Assembly: GCA_963752755.1 (NCBI GenBank) | Contig: CAVVZJ010000014.1 | Coordinates: forward strand, 434,001-498,000 | Length of the DNA stretch: 64,000 nucleotides | Direction: 5' to 3' | Origin: CAVVZJ01 sp963752755 | GTDB taxonomy: Bacteria > Planctomycetota > Planctomycetia > Isosphaerales > Isosphaeraceae | Part shown: positions 29,368-37,726 of the stretch, one piece after another | Layout of the letters: the number at the start of each line of letters is the position of its first letter | How positions within the stretch are numbered: position 1 is the stretch's first letter | The notes under the pieces: model-generated | Databases searched by the model: none | What the model saw: only the letters and a program-made list of their open reading frames with translations | Told to the model about the DNA's origin: nothing | Translations under genes and position numbers: made by a program

Positions 29368-29481
29368 CGGCGTCCTTCCTCTCCGTTCCAGGCCGAGCTT
29401 GCGGGTCGATTCCTCTATCGTATCGGCTCAGGCCGGACGCGAAAGAGCAAGAAGGCGGCCCTGCTCCCACGCCGCGCTGGC

Positions 29482-30747
29482 CTACAACGCCCCCGGCGAA
29501 CGCAGCACGGCAACCGCGAGATGCCCGCCGAAGCCCAGCGAAAGCTTCAACGCGGCGCGGATTGGTCGTGGTCGGCCGACAAACGGGTTGAGGTCGAGGT
29601 CGCAGGCCGGGTCGGGATCGGTCAGGTTGAGGGTGGGAGGTACGAAGCCGTCGCGGATGGCGAGACAGGTGATCGCCAGTTCGGCCGCGCCGGCCGCGCC
29701 GAGGAGGTGGCCGATCTGGGCCTTGTTGGCCGAGCAGGACACCCCATCGGCCGACTCGCCGAAAGCCAGGCGGATGGCGCGGCATTCGAGCGGGTCGTTG
29801 TCACGGGTGGCGGTGGCGTGGAGGTTGATGTAGTCGATCGATTCCGGACCGATCGCGGCGTGGGCCAGCGCGCGACGGATCAGGCCGGCGAGGTGGGACG
29901 GATCGCCATCGAGGCCCGTGATGTGGGAGGCGTCGGCCCCGAGAGCGCCGCCGACGATCTCGGCATACGGCCGGGCGCCGCGGGAAAGGGCGTGGTCCTC
30001 CCGTTCGAGCACGAGCACCGCGCTCCCCTCACCTGGCAGGAATCCGGATCGCCGACGGTCGCAGGGCCGCAACGCCGCAGACGGGTCGTCGGCGACCTGG
30101 GCCAGAGCCCCCATCTTGCGGAAGGCAGCCAGCGGCAGCGGTTCGAGCTGCGCGTCGCCGGCTCCGGCGAGGGCCAGGTCGCAATCGCCGCGACGGATCA
30201 GGTCCGCCGCTCGCAAAACGGCGACGACCCCGGTGGCGCAGGCCGCGACCGGGGCGAGCCGCGGGCCCACCAGCCCCAGTTCTTCACCGATGCCCATCGC
30301 CGGCTCGTGGGGCCAACCCATGTCGCGGAGTCCGCGGCTCGCCGTGTCGGCCTGCCCTTCGAGAAGCTTCCTGTGGAACGCCGCGAGCCGGCGGAGGTCG
30401 CCCTTGCTGAAGCCGACCACGACCGCCGCTCGCTCTGGATCGAAGCGGGGGAGACCACCGCCCGCGTCCAGGCGAGCATCCCGGAATGCCTCGAAGGCCG
30501 CTCGCTGGATCGTGTCGACGCGAGCGTGGTCCGGGTCGGGCAAGGGATAACCGGCATAGGGCGGCTGGCCCTTCGCGGCGGGCGTCGTGAGCCAGCGAGC
30601 GCCGATTCTGCCTTCCCGGAGGTTGTGCCAGGTGGCCTCGCGGTCGTGTCCGAGGCTGGTGACGAGCCCGACCCCGGTGACGACCACGCGCGGCCGGTCG
30701 TGGTGCCGATCGACCCGAGGCGAGGGCGGGCGCGGGGAGTGAGACAT
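29482..30747 (-). CDS. Beta-ketoacyl-ACP synthase (KAS II/FabF type)
   Basis: 421 residues. Condenses malonyl-ACP with an acyl primer. VVVTGVGLVTSLGHDREATW opens the thiolase fold; the nucleophile is Cys in PVAACATGVVAVLRA; the two His are in NLHATATRDNDP and KAQIGHLLGAAGAAE; FVPPTLNL and LGFGGHLAVAVL close the fold. All catalytic residues are present. It sits 13 bp downstream of bioB in a minus-strand operon, so it may supply a fatty-acid-derived precursor there, though it could simply be a secondary FabF. Confidence 0.88.
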   Translation of the reverse strand: MSHSPRPPSPRVDRHHDRPRVVVTGVGLVTSLGHDREATWHNLREGRIGARWLTTPAAKGQPPYAGYPLPDPDHARVDTIQRAAFEAFRDARLDAGGGLPRFDPERAAVVVGFSKGDLRRLAAFHRKLLEGQADTASRGLRDMGWPHEPAMGIGEELGLVGPRLAPVAACATGVVAVLRAADLIRRGDCDLALAGAGDAQLEPLPLAAFRKMGALAQVADDPSAALRPCDRRRSGFLPGEGSAVLVLEREDHALSRGARPYAEIVGGALGADASHITGLDGDPSHLAGLIRRALAHAAIGPESIDYINLHATATRDNDPLECRAIRLAFGESADGVSCSANKAQIGHLLGAAGAAELAITCLAIRDGFVPPTLNLTDPDPACDLDLNPFVGRPRPIRAALKLSLGFGGHLAVAVLRSPGAL

Positions 30748-30760
30748 GGGAGGCCGATCG

Positions 30761-31753
30761 TCAAACCGTGGCCGGACGCGGCCGGAGCCCGAGCCGCTCG
30801 AACATCTGACGATCGCGGTCGAACTCGGGGTTCGGGGTCGTCAGTAGCTTTTCGCCAGCGAAGATCGAGTTGGCCCCGGCGAGGAAGCAGAGGGCCTGGT
30901 CCTGCTCGGTCATCTGGAGCCGGCCGGCGGAGAGGCGGACCATCGCACGCGGGAAGAGAATGCGAGCGGTCGCGATCATCCGGAGCATCGCCCAGATCTC
31001 GACCTTCGGCCGGTCGGCCAGCGGCGTGCCCTCGACGGCGACCAGGGCATTGATCGGCACCGACTCTGGCGGTTCGGGCAGACAGGCGAGGGCGTGGAGC
31101 AGGCCGATCCGGTCGTCGTCGGACTCGCCCATCCCGATGATCCCGCCACAGCAGGCCGAGATTCCGGCGGCCTGGACGTGGCCGAGCGTGCGGAGGCGGT
31201 CTTCGAAGGTCCGGGTCGAGATGATCTGCCCGTAATGCTCGGGCGAGGTGTCGAGGTTGTGATTGTAGGCGTCCAGACCTGCTTCCTTGAGCCGAACGGC
31301 CTGGTCGGCGTCAAGCATGCCGAGCGTGCAGCAGACCTCCAGACCCCCCATTTCCTTGATCGAGCGGACCATCGCCAGGACACGGTCGAACGGCGGCCCA
31401 TCCTTGACCTCCCGCCAGGCCGCTCCCATGCAAAAGCGGGTCGCTCCCGACGCCTTCGCCCGACGCGCCGCGTCGAGCACGGCGTCCTGATCCATCAGCG
31501 CGTGCGGATCGACCTCGGTCTGATAGCGGGCGGCCTGGGGACAGTAGGCGCAGTCCTCGGGACAGCCGCCGGTCTTCACCGAGAGCAAGACGCAGACCTG
31601 CACCTCCGACGGGTGGTGATGCTGCCGGTGGACCTCGCCGGCCCTCACGATCAGGTCGAGCAAGGGGGTCTGGTAGATCGCGGCGATCTCGGCCCGGGAA
31701 CGGGCGGTGGACGGGGAGACGTTCGAGGCGTCCGTGGGCGTGGAAACCGCCAT
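30761..31753 (-). CDS. bioB: Biotin synthase
   Basis: About 330 residues; ATG 31753 is preferred over an upstream in-frame GTG at 31759. Radical SAM enzyme inserting sulfur into dethiobiotin. The SAM cluster motif CPEDCAYC lies in LLSVKTGGCPEDCAYCPQAA. Further BioB blocks are GATRFCMGAAWREVKDG, VCCTLGMLD, YNHNLDTSPEHYGQI, GGIIGMGES and RLSAGR (Arg of the 2Fe-2S site). The HPP gene ends 7 bp before it, and the KAS gene follows. Confidence 0.93.
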   Translation of the reverse strand: MAVSTPTDASNVSPSTARSRAEIAAIYQTPLLDLIVRAGEVHRQHHHPSEVQVCVLLSVKTGGCPEDCAYCPQAARYQTEVDPHALMDQDAVLDAARRAKASGATRFCMGAAWREVKDGPPFDRVLAMVRSIKEMGGLEVCCTLGMLDADQAVRLKEAGLDAYNHNLDTSPEHYGQIISTRTFEDRLRTLGHVQAAGISACCGGIIGMGESDDDRIGLLHALACLPEPPESVPINALVAVEGTPLADRPKVEIWAMLRMIATARILFPRAMVRLSAGRLQMTEQDQALCFLAGANSIFAGEKLLTTPNPEFDRDRQMFERLGLRPRPATV

Positions 31754-31759
31754 CCTCAC

Positions 31760-32308
31760 TCACTCCTGGGGAGACTGGTTGTTCGAATCGACCGCCCCTC
31801 CGAGCCGGGGCAGGAGCCAGAGCATCGCACGCTCGAGGACGACCAGGGCCGCCGTGACGCCAAGCGCCATCAGGAAGAGGTCAAGTGTCCGTTCCTCGGC
31901 GGTTCGGAACGCGAAGGTCAGCGACGTCCCGACGGCGGGCGGGTGCAGGTAATCGAGCGAAACCATCAAGGCAATCGTGGCGACCATCGCCGTCCCCGCC
32001 GCGAGATACGTATGGGCCAGCATCGCATCCGAGGCCAGCCCCGCCACGATCCCGGTCAGGTGAGCGGCAAGGACCCTTCTCGGGCCGTTGGAGCGGTGGG
32101 TCGGGGCCTGATAGATGGTCAATGCGCTCGCGGCGAGCGAAGCGTAGAGGACCCGCTGGCGGGTGACGACGTCGAGGAACCCGAGGACTGCGAGGATCAC
32201 CACAACCGGGGGGATGAGCAGGACGAGTTCTCCCTTCCAGCCAAGATGCCGCTTGCCGAAGGGATCGCCGGCCGGGTCTGGCGGGTCGTGGACGGGCTCC
32301 GCATTCAA
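31760..32308 (-). CDS. HPP-family integral membrane protein
   Basis: 182 residues with four or five membrane segments (LVLLIPPVVVILAVLGFLDV; ALTIYQAP; HLTGIVAGLASDAML; MVATIALMVSLDYLHPPAVG; LFLMALGVTAALVVLERAML). The His-Pro-Pro in DYLHPPAVGTSLTFAF names the family, some of whose members transport nitrite. The start is TTG 32308, since no in-frame ATG precedes the first membrane segment. It is part of the bioB operon by spacing. Confidence 0.8.
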   Translation of the reverse strand: MNAEPVHDPPDPAGDPFGKRHLGWKGELVLLIPPVVVILAVLGFLDVVTRQRVLYASLAASALTIYQAPTHRSNGPRRVLAAHLTGIVAGLASDAMLAHTYLAAGTAMVATIALMVSLDYLHPPAVGTSLTFAFRTAEERTLDLFLMALGVTAALVVLERAMLWLLPRLGGAVDSNNQSPQE

Positions 32309-32321
32309 GGTTCACCCCGGA

Positions 32322-32521
32322 TCAACGGCGGGCCGACTTGCAGACGATGAAGACGGCCAGGCCACACAGGAAGATGGCGCCAAAGTACCCGTACCACGGG
32401 TCGCCCTCGGACTCCTCGGCCTGCGGAACCGCGCCTCTTCCTGCGCCGGGGCGACCGTCGCGGGCACGGTCAGGGCCAGCAAGAGAGCCGTGTTGGCGAG
32501 CCAGCGTTTCAGTCGGATCAT
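32322..32521 (-). CDS. Small membrane protein, one frameshift
   Basis: ATG 32521 overlaps the HYExAFE stop (ATGA, 32518-32521). The first frame gives a signal peptide (MIRLKRWLANTALLLALTVP, cleavage near APA-QE). A one-base shift near 32435 gives QAEESEGDPWYGYFGAIFLC then GLAVFIVCKSARR and stop. The joined ~66-residue protein has a cleaved N-terminus and a C-terminal membrane span ending in basic residues, a small-protein type I associate with planctomycetes. Function unknown. Confidence 0.55.
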
Positions 32522-33078
32522 CGCGAACGCTCCCGGAGCGGTTGGGGACGTCGAGGGGCCTGGGGATTCATCGGCAGCCATTCGACCAGCGGGCGGACCC
32601 GTCGTCGGAACTCGGCCCGGGCCATCGCCACGGCCTTCCAGGCCGGGCCGCGGGAGCGGAGGTGGTCGACGTAGTCGTCCAGTGCGACCGCCCAGAACCG
32701 ATACAGGCGACCGCGAAACGCGAACGCCCCGTCGCCCGGCGGCAGTGGGAACGTCGCGGGCGGCTCAGCATACGCGAACACCAGCAAGGCCCGGAAGCCC
32801 GGTCCGAACATCTCCTGCCAGCGGGCCAGGCCGTCCAGGTCATCGATCGTCACCCAGTTCTCCCAGGGCCGACGCCCCTGGGCGTTCCTACCCTGCTTGC
32901 CCTTGACCTCGATGACCAGGTTCAGCCCCATCCGAGGATACAGGAGGAAGTCCGGATTTTTCACCCCCACTGTGCCCGAAATCGCGCGCTTGGCTTCATC
33001 GACCGCCACGCAGGGCACGCGGAGTGTCCGCACGAACGACTCGAAGGCTCCTTCGTAGTGGTTAGCGCGGTTGGCCAT
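32518..33078 (-). CDS. HYExAFE family protein (nuclease-like)
   Basis: 186 residues. Begins MANRANHYEGAFESFVRTLR, the HYExAFE motif that names a planctomycete family. The core has NPDFLLYPRMGLNLVIEVKG: the D-x(n)-E-x-K spacing of PD-(D/E)XK nuclease folds, with NPDF supplying Asp and EVKGKQG the Glu and Lys. Nuclease activity is therefore possible but untested here. It overlaps the following small membrane-protein gene by 4 bp. Confidence 0.8.
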   Translation of the reverse strand: MANRANHYEGAFESFVRTLRVPCVAVDEAKRAISGTVGVKNPDFLLYPRMGLNLVIEVKGKQGRNAQGRRPWENWVTIDDLDGLARWQEMFGPGFRALLVFAYAEPPATFPLPPGDGAFAFRGRLYRFWAVALDDYVDHLRSRGPAWKAVAMARAEFRRRVRPLVEWLPMNPQAPRRPQPLRERSR

Positions 33079-33094
33079 GTCGCCCGCCCGTTGT

Positions 33095-33511
33095 TCAGGA
33101 AGTCACGCTGGCCGCCGCCGGCACGAAGAAGAGCAGCAAGACCGCCAGGAAGATGCCAATGATGAGCAGCCAGTAAAGCAGGCTGTACATCCCCCGCATC
33201 TCGCCCAGGGCCTGCATGATGTGGCTGATGTCGCGGCCTTGCGTGTCGGCCACGTCCTGGAAGGCCCGGGCGGCGCCCAGGGTCCAGAAGCCGAGGAAGA
33301 GCAGGATGAGGGTCGAGATGTCCACCAGGAACAGCCCCTTGACCCAGGCGACGATCATCCAGGCCACGCCCAGGGACCCGATCAGAAGCGAGAAGAACCC
33401 CACGAAGCGCATCTTCCGGGCCAGGTCGGCGATGAGCTGGTCCTGCGCCGGGGTAAACTCGTACTGTGGGGCGGCCGGCGTCGGGACCGGTTCGTCGGGT
33501 GTCGTGGCCAT
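33095..33511 (-). CDS. Hypothetical membrane protein
   Basis: 138 residues from ATG 33511; in-frame upstream starts are less likely. The N-terminus is Pro-rich, then FTPAQDQLIADLARKMRFVG leads into three hydrophobic segments (FFSLLIGSLGVAWMIVAWV, ISTLILLFLGFWTLGAA, LLYWLLIIGIFLAVLLLFF). A predicted amphipathic loop (GRDISHIMQALGEMRGMYS) lies between the second and third. No function is recognised. Same operon as HYExAFE by 16-bp spacing. Confidence 0.6.
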   Translation of the reverse strand: MATTPDEPVPTPAAPQYEFTPAQDQLIADLARKMRFVGFFSLLIGSLGVAWMIVAWVKGLFLVDISTLILLFLGFWTLGAARAFQDVADTQGRDISHIMQALGEMRGMYSLLYWLLIIGIFLAVLLLFFVPAAASVTS

Positions 33512-33608
33512 GAGCGTCTCCCGGGGTGGCATCGCGACCCGCACCCCGGGCCGCCTCGCCTTGCCATTATGCGGGTGGAGCCCGGCGAATCAATGCTCTC
33601 CGCGCCGC

Positions 33609-34052
33609 TCACGACGAACCCAGGACAACCAGCCCCTCCGTCCTGTCCGCCTTCCGCCGACGCCGGGGCGGCAGGATCGCCTCGGCGTACTCCCAGATTT
33701 GCTCGGGCGTCTCGAACGTCTTCTCGAACGTCCAGTCGGTGTCGTACTCACAGTCGGCCGTCGAGTACTCGCGGCAGATCCTGGGCCGATCGAAGTAGAT
33801 CCCGCAACGGTTGTCCGACCGCAGATATTTACATTTTGTAAATACTACCAGATACCACTTCTTCTTGTCCACGTAAACCATCGTCTGACCGTGGGCCAGA
33901 TACCAGCGGATCGAGTCGAAGTCGTCCCAGGTCGAGGGCGTGTCGATCTGGAGGCAGAAGTAGCGACAGCACTTGCCGACGCAGTGATCGCAAAGGCACT
34001 CTCCGGGTTTGAGGTCCTCGCGTCGGGGCCTCCGGGATCGACGGGCAGACAC
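33609..34052 (-). CDS. YkgJ-family cysteine-cluster protein
   Basis: About 147 residues starting at GTG 34052 (VSARRSRRPRRED); a longer frame starts in repeat DNA and is rejected. Cys pattern: CLCDHCVGKCCRYFCLQ, then TKCKYL, RCGIYFDRPRICREYSTADC, matching the YkgJ/CxxCxxCC family, which probably binds a zinc or Fe-S cofactor. DDFDSIRWYLAHGQTMVYVD is a typical middle block. The function of the family is not settled. First gene of the minus-strand run that leads to KAS. Confidence 0.72.
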   Translation of the reverse strand: MSARRSRRPRREDLKPGECLCDHCVGKCCRYFCLQIDTPSTWDDFDSIRWYLAHGQTMVYVDKKKWYLVVFTKCKYLRSDNRCGIYFDRPRICREYSTADCEYDTDWTFEKTFETPEQIWEYAEAILPPRRRRKADRTEGLVVLGSS

Positions 34053-34123
34053 GGCATTGCTCCTGGGTTCGGGCGGAGGGATAGGGAGGCATTCAAGATC
34101 GACTTCGGAGTTTCGCTCCCGTC

Positions 34124-34178
34124 TGGGCCAGCCGCCCCCGGCTGTCCGCCGTCGCGACAGCCGGGGGCGGCTGGCCCA
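34124..34178. repeat. Large perfect inverted repeat with CAGCCG-CCCC-CGGCTG arms
   Basis: Arms of 23 bp (34124-34146, starting TGGGCCAGCCGCC, and 34156-34178) enclose a 9-nt loop. Each arm is itself palindromic, as in the hairpin at 23721-23748. This is the two-level palindrome layout also seen at 8526-8603 and 18502-18576. Confidence 0.8.
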
Positions 34179-34203
34179 CACGAAGTGGTTCCTGGATGGC
34201 TCC

Positions 34204-34388
34204 TAATACTACTCCGTTACGATCTCCTGCCGGATTTGCATTGATGCGTGACATCGGATTCCGCAACTCTCTGACCTCTCTTGATTTGCGTCGGGTTACA
34301 TGGACGCAATTGCCAAGAATCGATCATTCGAGCGATGCCGTAAACCATTGTCTTGCAATAAGTTGTACGACGTAACGGAGTAGTACTA
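34204..34388. mobile_element. MITE-like element, 185 bp, with 18-bp terminal inverted repeats
   Basis: Left end TAATACTACTCCGTTACG (34204-34221) and right end CGTAACGGAGTAGTACTA (34371-34388) pair at 17 of 18 positions. The outermost TA on both sides could be a target duplication, as in IS630/Tc1-type elements. The interior is AT-rich and non-coding. The same end occurs at 18989-19006 beside a transposase remnant, the likely source of transposase for such an element. Confidence 0.7.
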
Positions 34389-34487
34389 ACCACTCCCGAG
34401 GGCTGGTGAGATTGATGCCTTTGACGAGATTTCGTGCAACTTCGGTGTGCTTCACGCCTGTTATTGAACCCGTCCTGCGCGATCCCT

Positions 34488-35327
34488 TCAACGCCCAGTC
34501 ACCCCCCACCCGATTCCGCCTCGGTCGCGGCCGATGACCTCCCGGAGAAGACCGACATGGCGATCGTCGGTCCCGCAGCAGCCTCCGTACAACCGGACGC
34601 TCGCGGGGAGGGATGGCCCCCGGGTCGGCCGTAGCGGCACGCTCGCGAGCCAATCGGCCGGGTCGGAGGCGGGCTCGGCTGAGGGTTTGACGAAGAGCGG
34701 GAAATCACCGTCCATCGCTTCCAGACGGGCCGTGATGTCGGCTGCGACCTTCGGGCGGACGCAGTTGGCCCCCAGAAGATCGGCTCCGGCATCGCGCAAG
34801 CGCTCCGGCGTGCCCTCCGGCCACCTCTCCGGCGGCACGAAGAGCCCGACGAGGATCGGCAACGCGAACCGTCTGCGAAGACCGCCCAGCCCGACAACCG
34901 CCTGGTCGGGCGTGTGGGTTTCGAGGTAGAGGGCCTCCACGCCCGCCCTTGCGAGCGCCTCGGCCTGCTCGAGGTAACACGAGAGATCGCCGAGCCCGTA
35001 AGGGCCGATGTCTCCGATCACAAACCGATCCGGGCCCGCCGCCTCTCGCGCCAGCACGACGGCGCGGGCATTGAGCCTGGCGTCTTCATCCGCCCGTCCG
35101 TGACGGGCGAGCCAGCGGCGGTTGGCGCCGAAGGTGTTGGTCACGATCGCGTCGGCCCCGGCGGCGACGTCGCGGCGGTGGATCGCCACCACAACCTCGG
35201 GATGGGTAAGGTTCCAGAGGCACGGGTCATCGGCGGCCAGGTCGAGCCCGCGGGCGATCAGGCGGGTGCCCATCGCGGCATCGAGCAGGAGCGGGCGGTC
35301 GCGGAGGGCGTTGAGGAGTCGGCTCAC
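34488..35327 (-). CDS. Homocysteine S-methyltransferase family protein
   Basis: 279 residues, a (beta/alpha)8 zinc enzyme that transfers a methyl group to homocysteine or a related thiol. The start LLNALRDRPLLLDAAMGTRL is the family's first strand and loop. Zinc-binding Cys are in GANCVRP and in LYGGCCGTDDRHVGLL near the C-terminus (the GGCC motif). TNTFGANRRWLARHG is the second conserved block. Complete. The methyl donor (S-methylmethionine, betaine or methylfolate) cannot be told from sequence. The stop is near the MITE. Confidence 0.85.
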   Translation of the reverse strand: MSRLLNALRDRPLLLDAAMGTRLIARGLDLAADDPCLWNLTHPEVVVAIHRRDVAAGADAIVTNTFGANRRWLARHGRADEDARLNARAVVLAREAAGPDRFVIGDIGPYGLGDLSCYLEQAEALARAGVEALYLETHTPDQAVVGLGGLRRRFALPILVGLFVPPERWPEGTPERLRDAGADLLGANCVRPKVAADITARLEAMDGDFPLFVKPSAEPASDPADWLASVPLRPTRGPSLPASVRLYGGCCGTDDRHVGLLREVIGRDRGGIGWGVTGR

Positions 35328-35333
35328 GATGTG

Positions 35334-36395
35334 TCAGGAACCCTGGACCCGGCGGTTGCGGATCTTGGTACTCACGCGGACGAGGAACCGGTTCTCCTCG
35401 TCGGTCAGTGCGGCGCGGCCCTCACGGTGGATCTTTGAGAGGATCTCGTCCATCCGCTGCTCCTCGGCCGCCTCCTGCGCCTCGCGACGCTGCCGGCGCA
35501 GCTCCGAGCGCCGCCGACGCCAGCGCTTCAAGGCGCTCTCGGGCTTCGGTCGGACCATCGACGCGCCGGCTTCGAGGCTGGTGTATCCCTGGGAGAAGTC
35601 GTAGCCGAAGACACCGGAGTCGTCGAAGAAGCCAACCTCCTCGAAGAGCCGGATCTCGAGCCGGACCATCCACTCGATCAGCACCGCCAGACCGATCCAG
35701 ACGATCGCGCCCGGGTGGTTGAACGAGAGCCGGAAGACGCCCACCAGCGCCAGCACGATCGCGAAGACGCGGGCCGTGTAAGCCGCCAGCATGCCGTCCT
35801 TCGACTGGCTCGCCAGTACCCCCCGCAACGCCCGCCCACCATCCATCGGCAAGGCCGGGATCAGGTTGGCGAGGAAGATTACCCAGTTGAGGAAGCCAAA
35901 GCAGCCGACGTACCAGGCCGCCGAGAGCGCGGGGGCCGCGACCACTTCCTTGCCGCCGGCCAGCAACGGGGCGCCGTCGTGGCCGCTGAACGGGTTGAAC
36001 TCCATCCGGTACGCCGTGAAGCCCAGACCCAGGGCCGCCACCAGGGCCATCAGGAGACTGGCCGCCGGCCCGGACATCGCGATGAGGACCGCCTCCGGCG
36101 ACCGGCTCGCCGCCGAGGTGGAAGGGGCCACGAGGTCGCCGAGCGGCCAGATCCGGACCTCCTCCCGCTCCGCGCCCAGCCGTGCGGCCATCAAGGAGTG
36201 GCCCAGCTCATGACAGATCAGGGCCAGCAAGAGCAGGCCCAGCCACGCCACGGCCGTCACGATCGCCTGGTCCTTCGACGACGAGGCCGCGATCAGGAGT
36301 TGGAGAGCCGCATAGACAACCAGGATCAGGTGGAGCCGAACCCGTGTCCCGGCCCAGCGGCCCAGGTTGAACGTCCACGACAGAGGATCGGACAT
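35334..36395 (-). CDS. Site-2-protease-like M50 metallopeptidase
   Basis: 353 residues, about six membrane segments. The zinc motif HELGH (residues 62-66) lies in a hydrophobic helix (LLLLALICHELGHSLMAARL). The third ligand region is FLANLIPALPMDGGRALRGV, the family's N/D-x-x-P-x-D-G motif. MSGPAASLLMALVAALGLG is the conserved helix between them. A basic C-terminal tail (LKRWRRRRSELRRQRREAQE) is likely cytoplasmic and coiled. It probably cleaves membrane-embedded regulators; the substrate is unknown. It starts 7 bp before the homocysteine methyltransferase. Confidence 0.87.
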   Translation of the reverse strand: MSDPLSWTFNLGRWAGTRVRLHLILVVYAALQLLIAASSSKDQAIVTAVAWLGLLLLALICHELGHSLMAARLGAEREEVRIWPLGDLVAPSTSAASRSPEAVLIAMSGPAASLLMALVAALGLGFTAYRMEFNPFSGHDGAPLLAGGKEVVAAPALSAAWYVGCFGFLNWVIFLANLIPALPMDGGRALRGVLASQSKDGMLAAYTARVFAIVLALVGVFRLSFNHPGAIVWIGLAVLIEWMVRLEIRLFEEVGFFDDSGVFGYDFSQGYTSLEAGASMVRPKPESALKRWRRRRSELRRQRREAQEAAEEQRMDEILSKIHREGRAALTDEENRFLVRVSTKIRNRRVQGS

Positions 36396-36560
36396 GGGTG
36401 GCCACCCGCAAGGGCTTCCGTGGAGCGGTCGGGCGTGGTTCCTGGTTCTTTCAGTCTAGCATTCCGCGTTCCGGCCCGCAACGTGACCGGCGCGTTCCCC
36501 CGGCCGGTCCCGAGCCGCTATAATCGCCGCGTCTCCCACGAAGGAAAGGACGGTCCCCGC

Positions 36561-37691
36561 GTGCCCGAAGTTCGCCCCGCCGAGCCTGCCACGGTCGTCC
36601 GCGTGCCGCTCGGCGAACGCTCCTACGACGTCCGCATCGTCACCGACCAGCCCGACGGCTTCGGCTCGTTCGCCCGCGCCGCGCTCGACGCCACCTGGGC
36701 CGGCCGCTCCTGCCGCCGCGCTCTGGTCGTCACCGACAGCCACGTTGTCCCGATCGCCGAGCCCCTCGCCCGCACGCTCGCCACACAAGGGATCACCGCC
36801 GAAATTGCCGAAGTCCCACCCGGCGAGGCGACCAAGTCCCTGGAACGGGCCTCGGCACTCTTCGACCGACTGGTCACCTCGCGGGCCGACCGCCACACGG
36901 TCGTCGTCGCCGTCGGCGGCGGGGTCGTCGGCGACCTGGCTGGCTTCGTCGCCGCGACCTTCGCCCGCGGCCTGCCGCTCCTGATGGTCCCGACCAGCCT
37001 GCTGGCGCAGGTCGATAGCTCGGTCGGCGGCAAGGTCGGGATCAACCACCCCCGCGCCAAGAACATCATCGGCGCCTTCCACCAGCCGACCGGCGTCTGG
37101 ATCGACACCGCAATGCTGCCGACGTTGCCGGCTCGCGAACTGCGTTGCGGCCTCGCCGAGGTCGTCAAGTACGGCGTGATCCTCGACGCCGACTTCTTCG
37201 ACTTCATCGCCTCCCACGCCGACGACCTGCTCGCCCTGGAGCCCTCGGCCACGCGGCACGCCATCGCCCGCAGTTGCGAGTTGAAGGCCGATGTCGTCGC
37301 CCGCGACGAGCGCGAGCAGACCGGCCTCCGCGCCGTGCTCAACTTCGGCCACACGATCGGCCACGCCATCGAGGCCGTCTCCGGCTACGGCGGTGCTTTT
37401 CAGCATGGCGAGGCGGTCGCCGCCGGCATGGTCCTCGAATGCCGGCTTGCCGAACGCCTCGGCTGGATCGACGCGGCCTTGACCGAGCGCCTCATCGCCC
37501 TCCTCGACCGCCTCGGCCTTCCCAACGCCGCCGGCCCGCTCGATCCCGACGCCCTCCTCGACGCCATGACCCGCGACAAGAAGAACCGTGCCGGCCGCGT
37601 CCGTTTCGTCTTGCCCCGCCGTCTCGGCCAGGTCGAGCTGACCGACGCCCCCGCGCCCGACGACGTGCGTGCCGTCCTCAACGGAGCCTGA
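36561..37691 (+). CDS. aroB: 3-dehydroquinate synthase
   Basis: 376 residues from GTG 36561; upstream frame is excluded because it overlaps the M50 gene. Shikimate pathway, step 2 (DAHP to 3-dehydroquinate; NAD and Zn/Co). NAD site VVAVGGGVVGDLAGFVAATF; LMVPTSLLAQVDSSVGGKVG; metal ligands in AEVVKYG, NFGHTIGHAIEA and QHGEAVAAGM. KKNRAGRVRFVLPRRLGQ closes the C-terminal domain. dprA starts 35 bp downstream, probably in the same transcript. Confidence 0.93.
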   Translation: MPEVRPAEPATVVRVPLGERSYDVRIVTDQPDGFGSFARAALDATWAGRSCRRALVVTDSHVVPIAEPLARTLATQGITAEIAEVPPGEATKSLERASALFDRLVTSRADRHTVVVAVGGGVVGDLAGFVAATFARGLPLLMVPTSLLAQVDSSVGGKVGINHPRAKNIIGAFHQPTGVWIDTAMLPTLPARELRCGLAEVVKYGVILDADFFDFIASHADDLLALEPSATRHAIARSCELKADVVARDEREQTGLRAVLNFGHTIGHAIEAVSGYGGAFQHGEAVAAGMVLECRLAERLGWIDAALTERLIALLDRLGLPNAAGPLDPDALLDAMTRDKKNRAGRVRFVLPRRLGQVELTDAPAPDDVRAVLNGA

Positions 37692-37726
37692 CCCCCTTCC
37701 CGCGATCGCGAGGAGCCTCTCGACTC

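Larger units (their letters stand above)
34053..34487. other. 435-bp gene-free stretch with hairpin and MITE
   Basis: It holds a large inverted repeat (34124-34178) and a 185-bp MITE-like element (34204-34388). AT content is much higher from 34200 to 34460 than in flanking DNA. No gene is supported. Confidence 0.7.

Noticed and set aside
34056..34181. Longer YkgJ protein starting at 34181
   Set aside because: The extra 43 residues are translated from the inverted repeat at 34124-34178 and are not conserved-looking.
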